DNA of 64,000 bases from an uncultured Atopobium sp. (lineage in GTDB: Bacteria; Actinomycetota; Coriobacteriia; Coriobacteriales; Atopobiaceae), in contig CALIAZ010000045.1 of NCBI GenBank assembly GCA_938045565.1, positions 1-64,000 of the forward strand. Reading direction: 5' to 3'. Below are positions 59,967 through 64,000 of this stretch, in pieces (position 1 is the first letter of the stretch; each line of letters starts with the position of its first letter). The notes under the pieces were generated by a model. That model was not told the origin of the DNA. It was given only the letters and a program-made list of their open reading frames with translations, and made no database searches. The position numbers and the translations under genes are program-made.

Positions 59967-61964
59967 TTACTTACCAACAAACTCCGAGATGGTCTTGTAC
60001 AAGTCGCTTGCCTGGAAGTCCTTGATAACCTTGGAGTCTTTCCTCTGGTCGCAGACCTCAAGCAATGCCTTCAGGGAAGCCTTATCGGGGTCAGTCTGAT
60101 AATCTGCCTCGGCCTGAATGAGCTTGTACTTGGCAATAACCATGTCCATGAGCTTGGCGTTGTTGCCCTCGGCGTTTGCGTCGTCAAGGCCATCAAATGC
60201 CAGCGTAGAAACAACTCCGTAGCCGCCGGTCAGGAAGTGGTTGCCCACAAAGTCGTTAGGATTGACCTTGTTGTCAATGACAGGCGAGTTCTTGGTGTTA
60301 GTGAGCAGTACCAAGCTGGTGTTGTTGTAGACATCGATGACGGTAAGTGTGCCGGTCCAGCCGGTGTGGCCAACGGTTGCAGCGTTTGCAATTGGCGAGA
60401 AGGCCCACTGGTAGCCAATGTGACCCTTACGCCTCCAGCCCAAACCGTAGGTGACGCTTGTGTCCTTTGGCTTGATGAACTGGTCGTGAACGTCCTCGCT
60501 GAAGAGCATGGTGTTGCCGTAACCACCGCGATTCATAACGGTCTGGACAAGAACAGCCAGGTCGGAAGCGTTGGCAAACAGACCAGCGTGACCAGAGATA
60601 CCACCCATGGCGTAGTAGGCCTTCTCGTCATGGACCGTACCCTGAATGGTGTCGGTACGCATGTTGTCAAAGGTAATCAGGCCGTCGCGGGTGTTGCCAT
60701 TAAGCTCGGTAGCTGCGATTCCGTCAGCCTTGAAGCCGTTGTCCAGTGGGTTGAACGTGACGTTCTTGAGTCCCAGTGGCTCATAGAGAGCTTCCTTAAC
60801 GTACTGGTCAAGGCGCTTATTGGTGATCTTCTCGATGATAAAACCAAGAAGCATGTAGTCTACGTCGGAATAGGCAGTCTTAGTACCTGGGACGTATTGC
60901 AGAGGGGTCTCGATGATCTTCTGCAGAATCTCGTCGCGATTCTGGGAGTACAGCTTCTGGTTTGCGTTTGGCTGAGGATCGTCAGGCTTCTCTGGGTTGT
61001 AGTTGCGGTTGTGGTACTGAGGATCTGGTGGGAATCCAGCCTGGTGCTCAAGAATCTCACGAACGGTAAGCTCGTTCTTGCCCAGGATCTTATCGCCCTC
61101 CTGGTCCTTGAAGTCTGGAATGTACTCCTGAACCTTCTTGGAAACGTCCAGCTGACCGTCGGTAACCAGCTTCTCAATTGCCAGGTTAGTGGCATACATC
61201 TTTGTGTTAGAGGCCAGGTCGTAGAGGGTGTTGTCGTCAACAGCCTTGCCGTCTTTGATGCGAGAGCCGTCCTTGTTGTAAGAATTGACGTTGCCGTAGT
61301 TAGTCTTCTTGATAATCTTGCCGTACCTGGTAACAACCAGCTGGGCAGAGGTAAAGCCGTTGGCAATCTCTGCGTTGATGATCTGGTCAATCAGCTTGAA
61401 GTTGTCGTTGTCAGCGTAGTCCTTGGTGCCGTCAATAAGAGTTGGGTAGCCAATCTTGATCTCAAAGGTTGCCTGAGTCTCTTTAACGGTGCTGACCTGC
61501 AGGCGGTTATCGCCGTTGACGGTTACATCAGAGATGTCAATCTGGTTCCAGGAAGAGCCGTCAAGCTTGTCAGTTGGAACCTGGTGACCGTTTACAAAGA
61601 GCGCAAAGCTCTGAGGCTCGGAGCTCTTTACATAGACGGTGCCCTGACCAGCAAAGCAAACAAAGCTGTTAAGCTGGTTGGTAACAAGAGAGTCGTCAAA
61701 GGCCTCGTTGTCGTTGAGAACAGGGAAAACCTTCTCGTACTGGAAGGTTCCGTCTACAGAGTCAACCTTCTTTGCGGTTCCCTTAGCAGCAGTTGCGCCA
61801 CCCTTTGTCTGGCAGGCGGTAAGGCCAAGACCTGCTAGAGCGGCTAGACCAAGAGCACTTCTGCTCAGAAATTGCCTTCTGGTCTGTCCAGCAGGGGAGC
61901 CTGTGTTAGATGAGTGCTCAGAGTGAGCGTTTTGATTCTGGTGCAAATCTTCGTTGGTGCGCAT
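59967..61964 (-). CDS. Tat lipoprotein serine hydrolase (beta-lactamase fold), possible AmiE-like amidase
   Basis: Secreted lipoprotein, 665 aa. A long N-region precedes the twin-arginine signal TRRQFLSRSALGLAALAGLG with a lipobox LTAC. A ~150-aa beta-rich domain (~60-190: TVYVKSSEPQSFALFVNG) follows. The C-terminal domain is a class-C beta-lactamase/penicillin-binding fold: S252-N-T-K255 in LASNTKMYAT, Y-S-D in TAYSDVDYMLLGF, and H-T-G in TVGHTGWTG. It is divergent from murR-murQ. In Bacillus subtilis the MurNAc operon contains AmiE (YbbE), a serine-hydrolase-fold N-acetylmuramyl-L-alanine amidase; context suggests this protein plays that role on the surface, releasing MurNAc from muropeptides. 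A DD-peptidase or esterase is the alternative. GGAG precedes the ATG. Confidence 0.82.
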   Translation of the reverse strand: MRTNEDLHQNQNAHSEHSSNTGSPAGQTRRQFLSRSALGLAALAGLGLTACQTKGGATAAKGTAKKVDSVDGTFQYEKVFPVLNDNEAFDDSLVTNQLNSFVCFAGQGTVYVKSSEPQSFALFVNGHQVPTDKLDGSSWNQIDISDVTVNGDNRLQVSTVKETQATFEIKIGYPTLIDGTKDYADNDNFKLIDQIINAEIANGFTSAQLVVTRYGKIIKKTNYGNVNSYNKDGSRIKDGKAVDDNTLYDLASNTKMYATNLAIEKLVTDGQLDVSKKVQEYIPDFKDQEGDKILGKNELTVREILEHQAGFPPDPQYHNRNYNPEKPDDPQPNANQKLYSQNRDEILQKIIETPLQYVPGTKTAYSDVDYMLLGFIIEKITNKRLDQYVKEALYEPLGLKNVTFNPLDNGFKADGIAATELNGNTRDGLITFDNMRTDTIQGTVHDEKAYYAMGGISGHAGLFANASDLAVLVQTVMNRGGYGNTMLFSEDVHDQFIKPKDTSVTYGLGWRRKGHIGYQWAFSPIANAATVGHTGWTGTLTVIDVYNNTSLVLLTNTKNSPVIDNKVNPNDFVGNHFLTGGYGVVSTLAFDGLDDANAEGNNAKLMDMVIAKYKLIQAEADYQTDPDKASLKALLEVCDQRKDSKVIKDFQASDLYKTISEFVGK

Positions 61965-62088
61965 ATCGTCTCCTTCGGTTTTGCCTTAGGTGAAACACCT
62001 GCTATCTCAATTGGCTGAGATAATTTGCGCTTATGATGACGTGCGTTTCATCAAAATTGCAGCTAGTTTGTCCAAGATGAAATAATGG

Positions 62089-62102
62089 GTACGTTAACGT
62101 AC
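62089..62102. promoter_or_regulatory. palindromic operator 1 in murR/hydrolase divergent region
   Basis: GTACGTTAACGTAC is a perfect 14-bp palindrome in the 487-bp gap 61965-62451. Its half-site TTAACGTAC recurs at 62231. Confidence 0.5.
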
Positions 62103-62226
62103 TGCGAGTGGTATCAAAAAAGCTGTCAATGGTATCTAAATTTGAATTTTTTAGGCAAAGATGAAATATTTTAATCAGGTTTTACGTGGTCAAATGTCTA
62201 CTCGGTAGTAAAAGTTTTTATGAAGT

Positions 62227-62240
62227 GGTATTAACGTACC
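62227..62240. promoter_or_regulatory. operator-like site 2
   Basis: GGTATTAACGTACC shares TTAACGTAC with the site at 62089 and is nearly palindromic. The two sites are 138 bp apart, a spacing that would allow looping by a MurR tetramer; this is inference. No gene is seen in the gap. Confidence 0.45.
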
Positions 62241-62451
62241 TAACATAAGGCTTAGATTTTGCGTCAATTGTCCCCGCATTATGCTGGGAAAACATGAGCA
62301 GTCGCGCATGCAACGCACGTGGAGCGCGCTTACACTTGCGCACGCAATACTACCGTTTACGGCACTGCCTACTTTACAGATGAAATTTTTATGGCATCGT
62401 GAAACAATATAGTCAAACGTTTTAGTCAACTGGACGGCCGGAGGTGATTGC

Positions 62452-63366
62452 GTGAGAGGTGTTCGTCTACGTCTGGAAGAGTATCGCAAAAATGCTAGTT
62501 CAGCTGAACGCGATATTGTCGACTATATTCTGTCGGATCCAGAGGCGGCAGTTGGTCAATCAATCCATAAACTAGCAGCTCAAACGTATACATCTGCATC
62601 AACGGTTGTCAGGCTTTGCAAGAAGCTTGGCTGCGGTGGCTATAAAGAGTTCCAGCAGGCGCTTATTTACGAGCTGGCAGTAAGTAACAAAAGCAACGAT
62701 ATTGCTGTCGGCGGCGTTATCGCAGGTGACACCACTGATGTGATTATCGAAAAAGTTACGGCAAAGAACATTTCTTCGCTGGAGCTTACCAGGCAATTGC
62801 TTGACGCTCAGGTTGTTGACTCAGTTGTTTCACTCATGATGCAAGCTCATTCCATCTGCCTCTTTGGCATGGGAGCTTCGCTTCTGGTTGCAAGAGACCT
62901 ACAGCTCAAACTCATGCGCCTCAACATCAACTGCAATTTGAGTGACGATTACCATTCTCAGATGCTCTACGCCAAAAACATGGGGCGAGAAGACCTTGCT
63001 ATTGTGGTCAGCTACTCAGGCCTTACGCGAGAAGCCATTGAGTGTGCCTGGATTGCAAAGGCAAACGGTGCCAAGGTGGTTGCCATCACTCGCGGCGGCA
63101 TTGATTCAGAGCTCATTCACCGCTCCGACTACGTTTTGGGCGTTGCGGAAACAGAGCACATCATGAGAAGCGGCGCCATGTCTTCAAGAATTGCCCAGCT
63201 CAACGTTGTAGATGCGCTCTTTGCAGCCTATGTAAATAGAAATTACGAGAAGAGCGTTAAGCGTTTCTCGACAAACTATATTGGCAAGTTGGATTCAGCC
63301 GAGCGTGTCAATACGCTTTCTTCTGACCAAGATTTGTCTGGTACAGCCAACGACGTTATTGCGTAA
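62452..63366 (+). CDS. murR: MurR/RpiR-family regulator
   Basis: Transcription factor, 304 aa from GTG 62452 after GGAGGTGATT. N-terminal RpiR-type HTH (~1-77): YRKNASSAERDIVDYILSDP, QSIHKLAAQTYTSASTVVRL, CKKLGCGGYKEFQ. C-terminal SIS sugar-isomerase-like domain (~105-250): ICLFGMGASLLVARDLQLKL, IVVSYSGLTREAIECAWIAK, VVAITRGG. It likely binds MurNAc-6-phosphate as effector, as known for MurR. The immediate neighbour is murQ, which supports that ligand. Probably represses the salvage genes and the divergent hydrolase through the palindromes upstream. Confidence 0.9.
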   Translation: MRGVRLRLEEYRKNASSAERDIVDYILSDPEAAVGQSIHKLAAQTYTSASTVVRLCKKLGCGGYKEFQQALIYELAVSNKSNDIAVGGVIAGDTTDVIIEKVTAKNISSLELTRQLLDAQVVDSVVSLMMQAHSICLFGMGASLLVARDLQLKLMRLNINCNLSDDYHSQMLYAKNMGREDLAIVVSYSGLTREAIECAWIAKANGAKVVAITRGGIDSELIHRSDYVLGVAETEHIMRSGAMSSRIAQLNVVDALFAAYVNRNYEKSVKRFSTNYIGKLDSAERVNTLSSDQDLSGTANDVIA

Positions 63367-63391
63367 AAATCTCAACACAGAAGGTGAAAAC

Positions 63392-64000
63392 GTGATTGAT
63401 TTAACAAAACTTGTCACCGAAACAAGAAACCCCAACACCATGGACCTGGATCAGATGACCCCGCTTGAGCTGGTTAGCGTTATGAACCAGGAAGACCTCA
63501 ACGTGGTAGCTGGCGTCAAAGAGGTTCTTCCGCAGGTAGCACAGGCAGTTGAGTGGGCAGTTTCCTCGCTAGAAGCTGGCGGCAGAATCGTCTATTTTGG
63601 CGCTGGAACTTCCGGTCGTCTGGGTGTTTTAGACGCGGTTGAGTGTCCGCCTACTTTTGGCGTTTCTCCTGACGTGGTTGTTGGTCTTATCGCCGGTGGC
63701 GAGAAGGCCTTTGTACGTGCAGTTGAAGGCGCGGAAGATTCTCTTGAGCTTTGCGAAGAAGAGTTCAAGAAGATTGGCCTGAACAAGAACGACATTGCTA
63801 TTGGAATTGCAGCTAGTGGTCGCACACCTTACGTTATTGGCGGCCTGCGCTATGCTCGTTCTTTGGGCTGCAAGACTGTTGCTATTGCCTGTAATAAGGG
63901 TTCTGAAGTGGGCAAAGAGGCAGAGCTTGCTATTGAGCCTTCCTGCGGTCCTGAAGTTCTTACAGGTTCCACGCGCCTTAAGTCTGGTACCGCTCAGAAG
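63392..64000 (+). CDS. murQ: MurNAc-6-phosphate etherase (partial, runs off window)
   Basis: First 203 codons of MurQ, GTG start at 63392 after AGAAGGTGA; no stop before the window end. It cleaves the lactyl ether of MurNAc-6-P to GlcNAc-6-P and D-lactate in cell-wall recycling. Landmarks: LVTETRNPNTMDLDQMTPLE, VYFGAGTSGRLGVLDAVECP (SIS motif), PTFGVSP, VVGLIAGG, IGIAASGRTPYVIGGL, and PEVLTGSTRLKSGTAQK at the edge. The catalytic Glu lies in AVEGAEDS. About 100 codons remain outside. Confidence 0.95.
   Translation, partial: MIDLTKLVTETRNPNTMDLDQMTPLELVSVMNQEDLNVVAGVKEVLPQVAQAVEWAVSSLEAGGRIVYFGAGTSGRLGVLDAVECPPTFGVSPDVVVGLIAGGEKAFVRAVEGAEDSLELCEEEFKKIGLNKNDIAIGIAASGRTPYVIGGLRYARSLGCKTVAIACNKGSEVGKEAELAIEPSCGPEVLTGSTRLKSGTAQK

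Noticed and set aside
59952..61838. 628-codon plus-strand frame opposite the serine hydrolase.
   Set aside because: The minus-strand protein has Tat signal, lipobox and catalytic motifs; the plus frame is low-complexity Val/Leu-rich and lacks motifs.

Overview
The window looks like a chromosomal segment of a host-associated actinobacterium of the class Coriobacteriia, close to Lancefieldella/Atopobium. This is inferred from gene content and codon style, not from an rRNA gene: a very highly expressed xylulose-5-P/fructose-6-P phosphoketolase, Tat-type lipoproteins, a cellobiose-type PTS, a MurNAc recycling locus and a type II-A CRISPR system. The core genes are GC-balanced with strongly biased codons (phosphoketolase, oligoendopeptidase, alcohol dehydrogenase), whereas the CRISPR block (1.7-11.4 kb), the SF2 helicase (25.2-28.0 kb) and the restriction-like island (38-47 kb) are visibly AT-richer.

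Layout. 0-1.6 kb: a hypothetical gene and a divergent XRE regulator. 1.75-11.44 kb: a complete type II-A CRISPR-Cas locus (antisense tracrRNA, cas9, cas1, cas2, csn2, then 52 repeats with 51 spacers). The end of csn2 runs into repeat 1, and the best array promoter lies inside csn2. 11.5-14.6 kb: a frameshifted small gene, then a flavodoxin/response regulator/sensor kinase operon. 14.8-24 kb: a beta-helix lipoprotein, a ComEC-like metallo-beta-lactamase protein with its DUF3006 partner, an esterase, a Na+/H+ antiporter, a DUF218 membrane protein and an NADP-type secondary alcohol dehydrogenase. 24-31 kb: a COG0523 metallochaperone GTPase, a membrane-anchored helicase, a UPF0210/PFL-like protein and a LacI regulator. 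31-36 kb: phosphoketolase, a spacer holding copies of a modular intergenic repeat, and murE.

36.3-47.2 kb: an initiator tRNA gene, a decapitated solute-binding protein, and an island carrying a GHKL (MORC/MutL-like) ATPase, a Z1 helicase-like protein, a PD-(D/E)XK (DUF4420) protein, an AIPR protein and a convergent 5-methylcytosine methyltransferase. The island lies between two decayed copies of the tRNA 3' end plus its terminator. 47.2-52 kb: small accessory genes (TDT transporter, DUF3784, HD hydrolase, alpha/beta hydrolase, unknowns). 52.3-56 kb: a beta-glucoside PTS operon whose GH1 enzyme has Gln at the usual acid/base Glu. 56-60 kb: pepF, a VOC protein, a methionine sulfoxide reductase with a repeat-filled loop, and an FMN reductase. 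60-64 kb: a large serine hydrolase divergent from murR-murQ, which suggests peptidoglycan amino-sugar salvage.

The most unusual items are the csn2/repeat-1 fusion with an internal array promoter, the ATPase-Z1-nuclease-AIPR-methylase island bounded by tRNA relics, and a family of about 119-bp intergenic elements that keep one architecture (three direct ~31-bp units plus an inverted core) while the core sequence can be swapped.
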